A stretch of 64,000 nt of DNA from Dysgonomonas sp. PH5-45 (GCF_029893235.1 NZ_JARXWE010000002.1:124001-188000); one strand, 5' to 3'. Positions 46,190-54,813 are shown, numbered from the stretch's first letter. Notes: generated by a model from the sequence alone, not told the origin. Made by a program: numbers and translations.

Positions 46190-47194
46190 TCAGTGCATTA
46201 TTTTAAAGAGTAACTCTTTCAGCAGCTCGCCATCGCCTACCGAGGCATTGTTCACGCCTTTGCATTTAGCATCGTAGGCTCGCAACAGCGATATCACCTC
46301 CATCGATTTGAACGCGTTATAACTTCTTAAAGCAGCCACATAATCCTTTGCCTGATAAGGGTTGCGAAAACCCAGTTCGGAGGCAATGCCATTTTCCGAT
46401 TTATCTTTTGCCCAATAACAAACCATCAGGTTACTGAAAAAATTGAACAATACGACCAAGGTAACAATCAATGGATTGTTTTTGGGGTTTTTCTCAAAAT
46501 AATCGGCTATCCGGTTAGCTTTGAAAGTATTTCGTTCTATAACGGCTTTCAGCAACTCGAAATTATTGAAGTCTTTGCTGATGCCAACATTTCGCTCTAT
46601 GAGGTCGGCTGTTATGCGTTTCTCACCTTCGGGCAACGACAACAGAAGTTTTTCCAGCTCGTTTACCAATCGACTGAGGTCGTTCCCTACAAAGTCGGTT
46701 AGCATTTGCGATGATTTCTGATCAATACCCAACCCCTTCATCGTGAAGTACGACTGAATAAAAGCCGGTAGTTTATATTCGGGTATCTTTTTCGACTCAA
46801 AAACAACCCCGTTTTTTTCTATCTCCGCATACAATTTTTTACGCTTATCCAGATTCCCATTCTTATAGTTAAGGATAAGTATAGTTGAGGCAAGAGGATT
46901 TTTTACATAAACCTCAAGTTCTTCAATTTTCTTCAGATTTTGAGCCTCTTTCACCACTACCAACTGATAATCAGACATCATGGGAAAACTGCGGCACAGC
47001 GTCACCACTTGCGCCACATCGGTTTCCATGCCATAAAGTATGGTTTGGTTAAAGTCACGCTCTTCTTCGGGTAGTACTGTATCGACTAATAAATCTGTCA
47101 GTTCGTCTATATAATAAGGCTCATCGCCCATAAACAGATAAACAGGACGAAATTTGCGTTCTTGTATGTCTTTTCTCAGGTGATCGAAATTCAT
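46190..47194 (-). CDS. holA: DNA polymerase III subunit delta
   Basis: 334-residue clamp-loader wrench. The N-terminal block PVYLFMGDEPYYIDELTDLL and the following FNQTILYGMETDVAQVVTLCRSFPMMSD are typical of HolA, as is the middle LTDFVGNDLSRLVNELEKL. It opens the sliding clamp during loading onto primed DNA. It sits 18 bp downstream of amn on the same strand. The conserved neighbourhood with an HsdR_N-type gene is recognised from other Bacteroidota. Confidence 0.93.
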   Translation of the reverse strand: MNFDHLRKDIQERKFRPVYLFMGDEPYYIDELTDLLVDTVLPEEERDFNQTILYGMETDVAQVVTLCRSFPMMSDYQLVVVKEAQNLKKIEELEVYVKNPLASTILILNYKNGNLDKRKKLYAEIEKNGVVFESKKIPEYKLPAFIQSYFTMKGLGIDQKSSQMLTDFVGNDLSRLVNELEKLLLSLPEGEKRITADLIERNVGISKDFNNFELLKAVIERNTFKANRIADYFEKNPKNNPLIVTLVVLFNFFSNLMVCYWAKDKSENGIASELGFRNPYQAKDYVAALRSYNAFKSMEVISLLRAYDAKCKGVNNASVGDGELLKELLFKIMH

Positions 47195-47212
47195 AGCGCA
47201 GGGAAAGGGGGA

Positions 47213-47983
47213 TTAGAAACGCAAGTGTTTTACGGTCGACCCATTATTTATCAGTGTAGTAAGGGCCTTGATGCCTATTCTGACATGTTCCTCCACAAAA
47301 TTATCGGTAACCACCTGATCGCTTTTTTCGGTTTTAATGCCCGACGATATCATCGGTTGGTCTGAAACCAACAACAAAGCCCCCGTTGGTATCTGATTGG
47401 CAAAACCACAGGTAAACAGCGTGGCGGTTTCCATATCGACAGCCATCGCCCTAATGCTGCGTAGGTACTCTTTAAATTCTTCGTCATGCTCCCACACCCG
47501 GCGGTTGGTTGTATAAACCGTTCCTGTCCAATAATCGTGGTTAAAGTCGCGAATGTTTGACGATAACGACCGCAACAAACTAAATGCGGGCAGCGAAGGT
47601 ACTTCCGGAGGAAAATAGTCGTTAGACGTTCCTTCGCCTCTTATGGCTGCAATAGGTAAGATATAATCGCCCAGCCTGTTATGTCTCTTTAAGCCTCCGC
47701 ACTTACCTAAAAACAATACAGCTTTTGGCGATATGGCACTCAGCAAGTCCATAACAGTAGCCGCATTGGCGCTACCCATTCCGAAGTTGATGATGGTTAT
47801 TCCCCCACCCGATGCGTTGGGCATATTCCCGTCAAGCCCCAATATCGGCACTTTAAAATGCTCGGCAAATATCTCAACATAGCGGCTGAAATTTGTCAAT
47901 AATATATATGGTGTAAAATCTTCGAGCGCCCTTTTGGTGTACCGGGGCAGCCAATTTTTAACGATTTCTTGCTTTGTCTTCAT
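47213..47983 (-). CDS. amn: AMP nucleosidase
   Basis: 256 residues from the ATG at 47983 (MKTKQEIVKNWLPRYT); a longer frame to 48043 is not supported by the family. It belongs to the nucleoside phosphorylase fold: TIINFGMGSANAATVMDLLSA, VLFLGKCGGLKRHNRLGDYILP and AVDMETATLFTCGFAN, where the MET segment binds ribose. Bacteroidota AMP nucleosidases are of this short type. The enzyme cleaves AMP to adenine and ribose 5-phosphate. A -7 box (TATCTTTG, 48048-48041) lies upstream. Confidence 0.92.
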   Translation of the reverse strand: MKTKQEIVKNWLPRYTKRALEDFTPYILLTNFSRYVEIFAEHFKVPILGLDGNMPNASGGGITIINFGMGSANAATVMDLLSAISPKAVLFLGKCGGLKRHNRLGDYILPIAAIRGEGTSNDYFPPEVPSLPAFSLLRSLSSNIRDFNHDYWTGTVYTTNRRVWEHDEEFKEYLRSIRAMAVDMETATLFTCGFANQIPTGALLLVSDQPMISSGIKTEKSDQVVTDNFVEEHVRIGIKALTTLINNGSTVKHLRF

Positions 47984-48055
47984 TTTAATCCTAATTTTAC
48001 GTTCACGGATTCCCGCTTTCAAGAACAAATCAGCAGAAAACAAAGATACAAAAAA

Positions 48056-48514
48056 ATGCTTGCGCTTAACTTACCCCCTTTCAATATAAAGCTAAAGAAA
48101 GCTAATGGAAAAATCATGGTTTGGGATGGTTTACGTGGCAAGTACGTTGTTCTCACACCCGAAGAATGGGTACGCCAACATTTTGTAAACTATCTGGTAC
48201 ACGAAAAAGGTTATCCGCCAGCTTTGATGGCCAACGAAGTACAAATAGAGCTGAATAACCTAAAAAAAAGATGCGATACCATTATATATAATCGCAACCT
48301 TACTCCATTAGCAGTAGTTGAATATAAAGCGCCCGATGTGAAGGTAAGTCAGGAAACCTTCGACCAGATAATCCGTTATAATATGGCGCTAAAGGTCGGT
48401 TACCTGATAGTATCCAACGGTTTGGAACATTACTGTTGTTGCATTGATTATCAAAAACAAACTTTCTCTTTTATGGAAGATATACCTCACTACGGCTGCT
48501 TGCATCAACTATAA
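48056..48514 (+). CDS. Stand-alone HsdR_N-type (PD-(D/E)xK) nuclease-domain protein
   Basis: 152 residues from the ATG at 48056 (MLALNLPPFNIKLKK). It matches the HSDR_N_2 domain: GKYVVLTPEEWVRQHFVNYL, then the nuclease core RCDTIIYN followed by LAVVEYKAP, giving the Asp...Glu-x-Lys set, and QIIRYNMALKVGYLIVSNG. There is no helicase or methylase gene nearby, so it is not part of a type I restriction system. It is divergent from amn and near holA. DNA repair or RNA/DNA processing is possible; nothing is established. Confidence 0.85.
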   Translation: MLALNLPPFNIKLKKANGKIMVWDGLRGKYVVLTPEEWVRQHFVNYLVHEKGYPPALMANEVQIELNNLKKRCDTIIYNRNLTPLAVVEYKAPDVKVSQETFDQIIRYNMALKVGYLIVSNGLEHYCCCIDYQKQTFSFMEDIPHYGCLHQL

Positions 48515-48536
48515 TTTTGTTTTGAAGAGCAAGTTA

Positions 48537-48569
48537 TTTGAATTCGGGTCTTAAATAATTTACCTTTGC
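48537..48569 (+). promoter_or_regulatory. Promoter for the DUF3109 gene
   Basis: TTTG (48537-48540) and TACCTTTGC (48561-48569) with a 20-base spacer match the Bacteroidota consensus; the ATG is 22 bp downstream. Confidence 0.75.
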
Positions 48570-48590
48570 GTAAAAAAATTTCCAATTAGA

Positions 48591-49175
48591 ATGATTCAGA
48601 TAGACGATACAATAATATCGCTCGATATTGTTGAAGAAAATTTCCTGTGTAACCTTTCGGCATGTAAAGGCGAATGTTGTGTAGATGGCGACTCAGGCGC
48701 ACCCTTAGAACCCGAAGAAGTAAAACTTCTGGAAGAAGCATTGCCCCATGTCTGGGACAGCCTCTCGCCTCAGGCACAAGCCCTGATTAAAGAGCAAGGT
48801 GTTGCCTACAAAGATCGTGATGGCGACATGGTTACATCCATCGTGAATGGTAAGGACTGTGTTTTCACTTATTACGATAGCGACGGAACGTGTAAATGTG
48901 CAATAGAAAAAGCTTACCGCGAGGGCCGTATCGGTTTCTACAAACCAGTTTCGTGCCACCTCTACCCCATCCGCCTTGGCAAATATAGGGAATTCACAGC
49001 CTTGAACTACCACCGTTGGAGGGTATGCAAAGCCGCCGTTGAATTGGGCAACCAGAAAGGGCTAAAAATATACCAGTTTCTGAAAGAACCACTCATCAGA
49101 CGTTTTGGGCAAAAATGGTACGACGAATTATGTCTCGTAGCCGAAGAATATCTTAATAGCAAAATGAAAGACTAA
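48591..49175 (+). CDS. DUF3109 (YkgJ-like cysteine cluster) protein
   Basis: 194-residue cytoplasmic protein. The conserved cysteines are seen in CNLSACKGECCVDGDSG (four Cys), CVFTYYDSDGTCKCAI, SCHLYPIRL and WRVCKAA, a pattern of the DUF3109/CxxCxxCC group suggesting a zinc or iron-sulfur site. Function is not known. It has its own good promoter and is followed by topA. Confidence 0.9.
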   Translation: MIQIDDTIISLDIVEENFLCNLSACKGECCVDGDSGAPLEPEEVKLLEEALPHVWDSLSPQAQALIKEQGVAYKDRDGDMVTSIVNGKDCVFTYYDSDGTCKCAIEKAYREGRIGFYKPVSCHLYPIRLGKYREFTALNYHRWRVCKAAVELGNQKGLKIYQFLKEPLIRRFGQKWYDELCLVAEEYLNSKMKD

Positions 49176-49216
49176 TATATTGTCAAACATATCCTTTGAC
49201 CCATAAAAAAATAAAT

Positions 49217-49252
49217 TTTTGTTCATTTAACGAACAAAATCATTACTTTTGC
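49217..49252 (+). promoter_or_regulatory. Promoter for topA with overlapping inverted repeat
   Basis: TTG (49219-49221) and TACTTTTGC (49244-49252) form a promoter with a 22-base spacer, 54 bp before the topA ATG. An 8 bp inverted repeat TTTTGTTC (49217-49224) / GAACAAAA (49232-49239) covers the -33 region and could be a repressor site. Confidence 0.6.
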
Positions 49253-49305
49253 GTTTCAAAAAAAGCAAAAGAACAAGTTGCGGAGAAGAAAGAAACACTG
49301 AGCAA

Positions 49306-51720
49306 ATGCAGAAAAATTTAGTCATAGTTGAGTCGCCGGCAAAGGCCAAAACAATAGAAAAATTTCTTGGTAAAGATTTTAAAGTAATGTCGAGCTACGG
49401 GCACATACGTGACCTCAAGAAAAAAGACTTAGGTATCGATATCAAGCATAATTTTATGCCCATATACGAAATATCGCCCGACAAAAAAAAGCTGGTCTCC
49501 GAACTAAAAAGCGCTGCTAAAGATGCTGAAATAATATGGCTTGCTTCCGATGAAGACCGCGAAGGAGAAGCCATATCATGGCACTTGTTCGAAACTTTGG
49601 GTCTCGACAAAAAAGACACCCGGCGTATCGCTTTTCACGAAATAACGAAAGATGCGATTCTGCATGCCATCGAAAATCCACGCAATATAGACCAAAATCT
49701 GGTTGATGCACAACAGGCACGCCGTATTCTTGACCGCATTGTAGGGTTCGAGCTATCGCCCGTTCTCTGGAAAAAAGTAAAGCCTGCCCTTTCGGCAGGA
49801 CGTGTACAGTCGGTTGCCGTACGGCTCATTGTGGAACGCGAACGGGAAATACACAACTTCAAAGCCGAAAGCGCGTACCGGATTATTGCCTTTTTTACTA
49901 AAACAGACGAAAAAGGTAAAATCCAGGAAATAAAAGCGGAACTAAACAACCGTCCCAAAACAAAAGCTGAGGCGATGGCTCTTCTCGAAAAGCTGAAATC
50001 GTCTCATTTTTCGATAGAAAGCATACAAACCCGTCCTACAAAAAAGTCGCCTGCCGCACCTTTTACCACATCAACACTGCAACAAGAAGCCTCGCGTAAG
50101 TTGGGTTATTCGGTAAGTCAAACCATGATGTTGGCACAAAAACTGTACGAGTCGGGAAAGATAACATATATGCGTACCGATTCGGTAAACCTATCTGGGC
50201 TGGCAATAAACACATCGAAAGCCGAAATATCATCGACCTATGGCGATCGTTATGTAAAAACACGCCAGTACGCAACTAAATCGAAAGGCGCACAAGAGGC
50301 TCACGAAGCCATACGCCCCACATACATAAGCGAGCACGAAACTACAGGTACAGCTCAAGAAAAAAAACTATATGAGCTTATCTGGAAAAGAACCATAGCA
50401 TCGCAAATGGCTGATGCCGAATTCGAAAAAACTACGGCAACCATAAACTTTGGCGATAACCAACTGAAATTTATAGCCGAAGGCGAAGTAATGAAGTTCG
50501 ATGGTTTTCTGCACGTATACCTCGAAAGTACGGACGATGAAGAAATAATAGAAACAGAAGAAGGTATATTGCCTCCCATGAAGGAGAACGAAGAATTGGG
50601 CTTCAAGGATATAACTGCAACCCAACGTTTCAGTCAGCGTCCACCCCGTTATACAGAAGCATCGCTCGTACGCAAACTGGAAGAACTGGGTATTGGCCGC
50701 CCCTCTACTTATGCCCCCACCATCTCTACTATACAAAACAGGGAGTATGTTATTAAAAATTCGCTGGAAGGAACCGAGCGAGCGTATAATGTATTGCAAC
50801 TAAAACGCAAGCAAATAACAGATAGCGAAAAAACCGAAGTGTATGGTGCAGATAAAAATAAGTTGATGCCAACCGATATAGGTATGGTTGTTAACGATTT
50901 CTTGATTGAGTTTTTTCCCGATATAATGAACTATAACTTTACGGCAAACGTAGAAAAACATTTCGACGATATTGCCGAGGGGAATTCAGAATGGACATCG
51001 GTTATTGATGGTTTTTATAAACACTTCCACCCGATTGTAGAAAACGCAATGGATACCCAAACCGAACGCAAAGTGGGCGAACGGGTATTGGGTACAGATC
51101 CTAAAACAGGGAAACAGGTTTCGGTTAAAATAGGACGTTTCGGGCCAATGGCGCAAATAGGTACGCAAGACGAAGAAGAAAAACCACAGTTTGCAAGCCT
51201 GCAAAAAAATCAGTCGTTAGCAACAATCACACTCAACGAAGCATTAAAGCTGTTTGACCTACCTCGTACCTTAGGTACATTCGAGGATAAGGAAATGACC
51301 GTTGCCGTTGGACGCTTTGGACCTTATGTAAAGCACGATAATAAATTTGTATCTCTGCCCAAAACAAGCGACCCTTATCAGATAACAGGCGAAGAAGCCA
51401 TTGAGTTAATTATCGACAAACGGCGCAAAGATAAGGAACGAATCATCAAAACGTTTGAACAAGATGCCGATATGCAACTGCTTAACGGACGATTTGGCCC
51501 CTATTTGGTATATAAGAAAAAGAACTACAAACTGCCAAAAGGTGTAGATCCTAACGAAATGACATTCGAAAGTTGCATGAAAATAGTTGAGATAACCGAT
51601 AAAAAGGACGACAAAAAACCTGCAAAAAAAACTAAAGCATCTACAAAAGAAAAGGTAGATAAAGAGGTTAAAACAACAACCAAAAAGAAAACAACCTCAA
51701 GCAAGGCTAAAGCAAAATAA
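49306..51720 (+). CDS. topA: DNA topoisomerase I
   Basis: 804 residues from the ATG at 49306 (MQKNLVIVESPAKAKTIEKF). A Toprim domain is at the N-terminus with WLASDEDREGEAISWHL, and the active-site tyrosine is Tyr288 in GKITYMRTDSVN. The C-terminus lacks zinc fingers; instead it has repeats around RFGPMAQIG, RFGPYVKHD and RFGPYLVYK, then a lysine-rich tail. It relaxes negative supercoils. The frame extends upstream to 49249, but that part overlaps the promoter region and is not family-like. Confidence 0.96.
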   Translation: MQKNLVIVESPAKAKTIEKFLGKDFKVMSSYGHIRDLKKKDLGIDIKHNFMPIYEISPDKKKLVSELKSAAKDAEIIWLASDEDREGEAISWHLFETLGLDKKDTRRIAFHEITKDAILHAIENPRNIDQNLVDAQQARRILDRIVGFELSPVLWKKVKPALSAGRVQSVAVRLIVEREREIHNFKAESAYRIIAFFTKTDEKGKIQEIKAELNNRPKTKAEAMALLEKLKSSHFSIESIQTRPTKKSPAAPFTTSTLQQEASRKLGYSVSQTMMLAQKLYESGKITYMRTDSVNLSGLAINTSKAEISSTYGDRYVKTRQYATKSKGAQEAHEAIRPTYISEHETTGTAQEKKLYELIWKRTIASQMADAEFEKTTATINFGDNQLKFIAEGEVMKFDGFLHVYLESTDDEEIIETEEGILPPMKENEELGFKDITATQRFSQRPPRYTEASLVRKLEELGIGRPSTYAPTISTIQNREYVIKNSLEGTERAYNVLQLKRKQITDSEKTEVYGADKNKLMPTDIGMVVNDFLIEFFPDIMNYNFTANVEKHFDDIAEGNSEWTSVIDGFYKHFHPIVENAMDTQTERKVGERVLGTDPKTGKQVSVKIGRFGPMAQIGTQDEEEKPQFASLQKNQSLATITLNEALKLFDLPRTLGTFEDKEMTVAVGRFGPYVKHDNKFVSLPKTSDPYQITGEEAIELIIDKRRKDKERIIKTFEQDADMQLLNGRFGPYLVYKKKNYKLPKGVDPNEMTFESCMKIVEITDKKDDKKPAKKTKASTKEKVDKEVKTTTKKKTTSSKAKAK

Positions 51721-51754
51721 AAATCAGTTCCTCTGGACTTGAGAGTAATGATAT

Positions 51755-51795
51755 AAGCCCCAAAGGCGACAGGATTTTTCTATCGCCTTTGGCTT
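51755..51795 (+). terminator. Hairpin after topA
   Basis: AAGCC-CAAAGGCGA (from 51755) pairs with TCGCCTTTGGCTT (51783-51795) around a T-rich loop, 34 bp after the topA stop. The following tract is only moderately T-rich. Confidence 0.65.
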
Positions 51796-51814
51796 TCATA
51801 GACCATTATAGAGA

Positions 51815-52020
51815 ACTCGTAGTACATTTAGAAAATAAAAACTAATTATCTAAAAATAACATATATCCAGTTTGTTATCCTGAGTGCAATGAAGGATCTT
51901 GAATAAAAACAGAGAGATTCTTCACTTTGTTCAGAAACAACGTTCGAGGAGCGTAGGTAACTCAATGACAGACATTTATAATGAGTGCTTTGATATAAAC
52001 TCTCTAAATGCACTACAGGT
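51815..52020. mobile_element. MITE-like element, copy 2 (206 bp) with 8 bp target duplication
   Basis: It has the same terminal inverted repeats as the copy at 9488-9704 (left ACTCGTAGTACATTTAGA; right, opposite strand, ACCTGTAGTGCATTTAGA) and is flanked by perfect TATAGAGA at 51807-51814 and 52021-52028. It aligns with copy 1 along its whole length with substitutions and small gaps. It has no coding capacity and sits between topA and the cobalamin riboswitch. Confidence 0.85.
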
Positions 52021-52128
52021 TATAGAGAACAACCATGTACACACAGGCAAATGACATCCAAGCTGATACATTCTCAACATTGCAATAAATAACTCTGCTT
52101 GTTTCGTTTTTATCAGAAAAAAAATATG

Positions 52129-52136
52129 TATGTTTG
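52129..52136 (+). promoter_or_regulatory. Candidate -7 box for the cobalamin riboswitch transcript
   Basis: TATGTTTG matches TAnnTTTG and would start transcription near 52143, at the 5' edge of the riboswitch. A -33 element at normal spacing is not evident. Confidence 0.4.
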
Positions 52137-52139
52137 TAC

Positions 52140-52330
52140 CCAGTATTGGTTTTGCTTTTCCTTATCAGGATGGCGAATGAAAAGGGAATTAGGTGAAAAT
52201 CCTAAACAGTCCCGCTGCGGTGTGTTTTTTATGAAATTTGTGCAACTCTGTTTGCCACTGTTCTTATGGAAGAATGGGAAGGCGCACAAATAATGAAACG
52301 AGTCCGAAGACCTGCCAGTATTATTTTAGA
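52140..52330 (+). ncRNA. Cobalamin riboswitch without a downstream protein gene
   Basis: All conserved blocks of the adenosylcobalamin aptamer are present in order: AAAAGGGAATTAGGTGAAAA with TCCTAAACAGTCCCGCTGCG (52187-52220), the B12 box TTTGCCACTG (52251-52260), GGGAAGGCGC (52275-52284), and GAGTCCGAAGACCTGCCAG (52300-52318). In Bacteroidota such elements precede btuB or cobalamin synthesis genes. Here the plus strand has no gene before the convergent methyltransferase gene at 52599. The role of this copy is therefore open. Confidence 0.9.
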
Positions 52331-52598
52331 TATCTTTTATTTTAGCGAGGAACGAATAAAAGAATGGTATTTAAAATCAATGTGAATATTTTTATAATTG
52401 GGAGATGAAAATTCTTTTGTGAAAAAGGATTCTTTGTCTGAGTTTATTAGTATATAGGTTTCTTATTTCTGCAATCTATTACGGTCATGGCACTTCTTTT
52501 AAAAGAAAGTTTGTGTCTATTACGTGAAACAGATTGCATGAACAAAACGGTGTGAAATTGGCGTTTCATGCCGTTTTGTTTAAAAGACTTTCTTACCC
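52331..52598 (+). other. Structured non-coding tail of the riboswitch transcript
   Basis: No coding frame above 23 codons exists on the plus strand. The stretch contains an inverted repeat TGCAATCT (52470-52477) / AGATTGCA (52531-52538), a 14 bp palindrome TTCTTTTAAAAGAA (52494-52507) inside it, a direct repeat CTATTACG (52476, 52517), and a terminal hairpin. It may be a small regulatory RNA or a remnant of a lost gene. Confidence 0.5.
52541..52580. terminator. Strong, probably bidirectional terminator
   Basis: 17-base arms (52541-52557 and 52564-52580) pair with only a two-base mismatch around a short TTGGCG loop; the outer arms are AACAAAACGG and CCGTTTTGTT. It lies between the riboswitch transcript and the end of the convergent methyltransferase gene and could serve both. 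Confidence 0.8.
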
Positions 52599-53303
52599 TC
52601 ACTTATAAATCAAGAAAATACAAGGTTTCTTACCCATATCCGGCATTTGTTTTGCCCAATCCTTAACAGGAAGGGTTTTTATAAACTCATCCTCGCAGGT
52701 AATATTCATGGCAATACAAAGCTTGGTAGACGGTGTGCAGTTCCGCACAATATCTTCTACCAATTTAGTGTTCCGATAAGGTGTCTCTATAAATATTTGT
52801 GTCTGATGCTCGCTATATATTCTTTGCTCCAACTGCTTTATTTTCTTTATACGATCGGCTGTTTCAATCGGCAAATAACCATGAAAAGCAAAGCTTTGCC
52901 CATTAAATCCCGAAGCCATCAACGACATCAGTATGGACGAAGGCCCTACAAGGGGAATAACCCTTATGTTTTTCCGTTGGGCTATTGCTACTATATCAGC
53001 ACCCGGATCGGCAATAGCAGGGCAACCCGCTTCCGATATCACTCCCACATGAAAGCCTTTACCAATAGGTTGCAGATAGGTTTCAATCTGACGAGCATCG
53101 GTATGTTTGTTCAATTCATAAAAGGTAAGTTCGTCAATATTGATTGCCTGATCGGTCTTTTTAAGAAAACGGCGAGCCGAACGCACATTCTCTACAACGA
53201 AATGTTTTATGGTAAGGATTATTTCCTTGTTGTAAGATGGGAGAACATTCCCGACAGGAGTCTCGCCCAATGTAACAGGAATAAGGTATAACGATGCTTG
53301 CAT
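52599..53303 (-). CDS. RsmI-like SAM-dependent methyltransferase (tetrapyrrole methylase fold)
   Basis: 234 residues from the ATG at 53303 (MQASLYLIPVTLGETPVG); the longer frame to 53372 overlaps the divergent promoter and is rejected. It resembles RsmI (16S rRNA C1402 ribose methylation): GFHVGVISEAGCPAIADPGADIV, then IRVIPLVGPSSILMSLMASGFNGQSFAFHGYLP. Bacteroidota often carry this short RsmI relative in addition to true RsmI, so the exact target is uncertain. A candidate -7 box TATTTTTG lies at 53328-53321. Confidence 0.88.
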   Translation of the reverse strand: MQASLYLIPVTLGETPVGNVLPSYNKEIILTIKHFVVENVRSARRFLKKTDQAINIDELTFYELNKHTDARQIETYLQPIGKGFHVGVISEAGCPAIADPGADIVAIAQRKNIRVIPLVGPSSILMSLMASGFNGQSFAFHGYLPIETADRIKKIKQLEQRIYSEHQTQIFIETPYRNTKLVEDIVRNCTPSTKLCIAMNITCEDEFIKTLPVKDWAKQMPDMGKKPCIFLIYK

Positions 53304-53357
53304 TACTATTGAAATTTCGACAAAAATACATATTTTTACGCTAAAAACAGAGAAATT

Positions 53358-54755
53358 ATGCTCCTGCCCCAATCTTTCGAAGACCAGATAAAACCCTTAC
53401 TAAAGGACGAGTGGGATATTTTTGCTGATGCCCTTTCCACAGAAGCCCCTGTCAGTATCCGCTTGAATCCTGCTAAAGGCAAACTATTTTCGCCCAAACT
53501 CACAAATGTAGGTTGGTGTTCAATAGGTTTTTATCTCGAAAAACGACCCTCCTTCACGTTCGATCCACTTTTCCACGCAGGAACCTATTACGTACAAGAA
53601 GCTTCGTCTATGTTCGTCGAGCAGGCAGTAAAGCAGCATCTTGAAGGGGATGTGCGTTTTCTGGACCTCTGCGCAGCACCGGGCGGTAAATCGTCGCACA
53701 TAATATCTTTACTTTCGCCTAACAGCCTATTGGTATCGAACGAAGTTATAAGAAGCCGTTCGGAAGTTTTGGCCGAGAATATGACGAAAACTGGCTACCC
53801 GAACATTATCGTTACCTCAAACGACCCTTCCGAGATAGGCCGCAAAATGACTGATTATTTTGATGCTATTCTGGTCGATGCTCCTTGTTCGGGCGAAGGA
53901 ATGTTCCGCAAAGACAAGAACGCCATTGAAGAATGGTCGCCCGCCAATGTGCAGCTTTGCAAGGAACGGCAACAACGCATTCTCGCAGATGTGTGGGCTG
54001 CACTTAAACCCGGAGGATTACTAATTTACAGTACATGTACTTTCAATAAGGAAGAAAACGAAGAAAACATACTATGGATATGCGATAAACTCGGAGCAAA
54101 AACACTTTCGGTAAAAACCAACCCCGAATGGAATATATCACCTGCATACCAAGAATATGATATTCCCTGCTACCACTTTTTTCCTCACAAAACAAAAGGC
54201 GAAGGTTTGTTTCTTGCCGTATTAAGGAAAGACGGAACAATCACACAATCAATAAGTTCACTGAATTTAAAGAGCAAAAAGGGAAAAAACAGCGAAAAAA
54301 AATCTGTTCTCGCTCCTGAACATAAAGCTTATTTACGCGATAGCGACAGCTATCATTTTTTCGCTAAAGGAAATAACTGGTTTGCCTTTCCCAAGAGTTT
54401 ATATCCAGATTTTGAATATGTAACGTCCCACATGTACCTTATATCGGCAGGTATATGTATGGGTGAGTATAAAGGTAAAGATTTTATACCCCACCAATCA
54501 TTGGCGTTGTCAATTGCTCTTAATGATACTGTTTTTCAAAGTTACGAGGTAGATAAACCAACAGCAATAGCTTACCTCCGGAAGGAAGCCTTGTCGCTTC
54601 CTGATATTGCCAAAGGTTACATTCTGCTCACATTTCAGGGTATACCGTTAGGCTTTGTGAAAAACATAGGCAACAGGGCTAATAACCTGTATCCTCAAGA
54701 TTGGCGTATACGTTCGGGGCATATTCCCGAAAACACGGAAAATCCTTTACTTTAA
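53358..54755 (+). CDS. RsmF/NOL1-type RNA cytosine-C5 methyltransferase
   Basis: 465-residue enzyme of the NOL1/NOP2/Sun family. SAM motif: LDLCAAPGGKSSHI; catalytic motifs: ILVDAPCSGEGMFRKD with the Cys of PCSGEG, and LIYSTCTFNKEENE with the second Cys of the TCTF motif. The C-terminal ~190 residues contain the RsmF-type additional domain (KGNNWFAFPKSLYPDFEY, then LPDIAKGYILLTFQGIPLGFVKN). It modifies rRNA or tRNA; RsmF of E. coli acts on 16S C1407. It is divergent from the RsmI-like gene. Confidence 0.92.
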   Translation: MLLPQSFEDQIKPLLKDEWDIFADALSTEAPVSIRLNPAKGKLFSPKLTNVGWCSIGFYLEKRPSFTFDPLFHAGTYYVQEASSMFVEQAVKQHLEGDVRFLDLCAAPGGKSSHIISLLSPNSLLVSNEVIRSRSEVLAENMTKTGYPNIIVTSNDPSEIGRKMTDYFDAILVDAPCSGEGMFRKDKNAIEEWSPANVQLCKERQQRILADVWAALKPGGLLIYSTCTFNKEENEENILWICDKLGAKTLSVKTNPEWNISPAYQEYDIPCYHFFPHKTKGEGLFLAVLRKDGTITQSISSLNLKSKKGKNSEKKSVLAPEHKAYLRDSDSYHFFAKGNNWFAFPKSLYPDFEYVTSHMYLISAGICMGEYKGKDFIPHQSLALSIALNDTVFQSYEVDKPTAIAYLRKEALSLPDIAKGYILLTFQGIPLGFVKNIGNRANNLYPQDWRIRSGHIPENTENPLL

Positions 54756-54780
54756 AAACGTGCAGACGGATATAAAAAAA

Positions 54781-54813
54781 CAAAGATGTCCCAAAAAGTA
54801 GATATCTTCTTTG
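54781..54813 (+). terminator. Possible terminator after the RsmF-type gene
   Basis: CAAAGAT...TC pairs imperfectly with GATATCTTCTTTG and is followed by CTTTTTATCC, 25 bp after the stop. Confidence 0.4.

Noticed and set aside
51806-52030. An 11 bp target duplication (TTATAGAGAAC) for MITE copy 2
   Set aside because: Three of the matching bases belong to the element ends; with the same boundaries as copy 1 the duplication is 8 bp in both.
52099-52293. A 64-codon frame on the plus strand
   Set aside because: It runs through the conserved core of the cobalamin riboswitch, which explains the sequence.
52487-52555. A 22-residue small protein after the riboswitch (MALLLKESLCLLRET...)
   Set aside because: It has no ribosome-binding site and runs into the terminator stem; kept only as a possibility.
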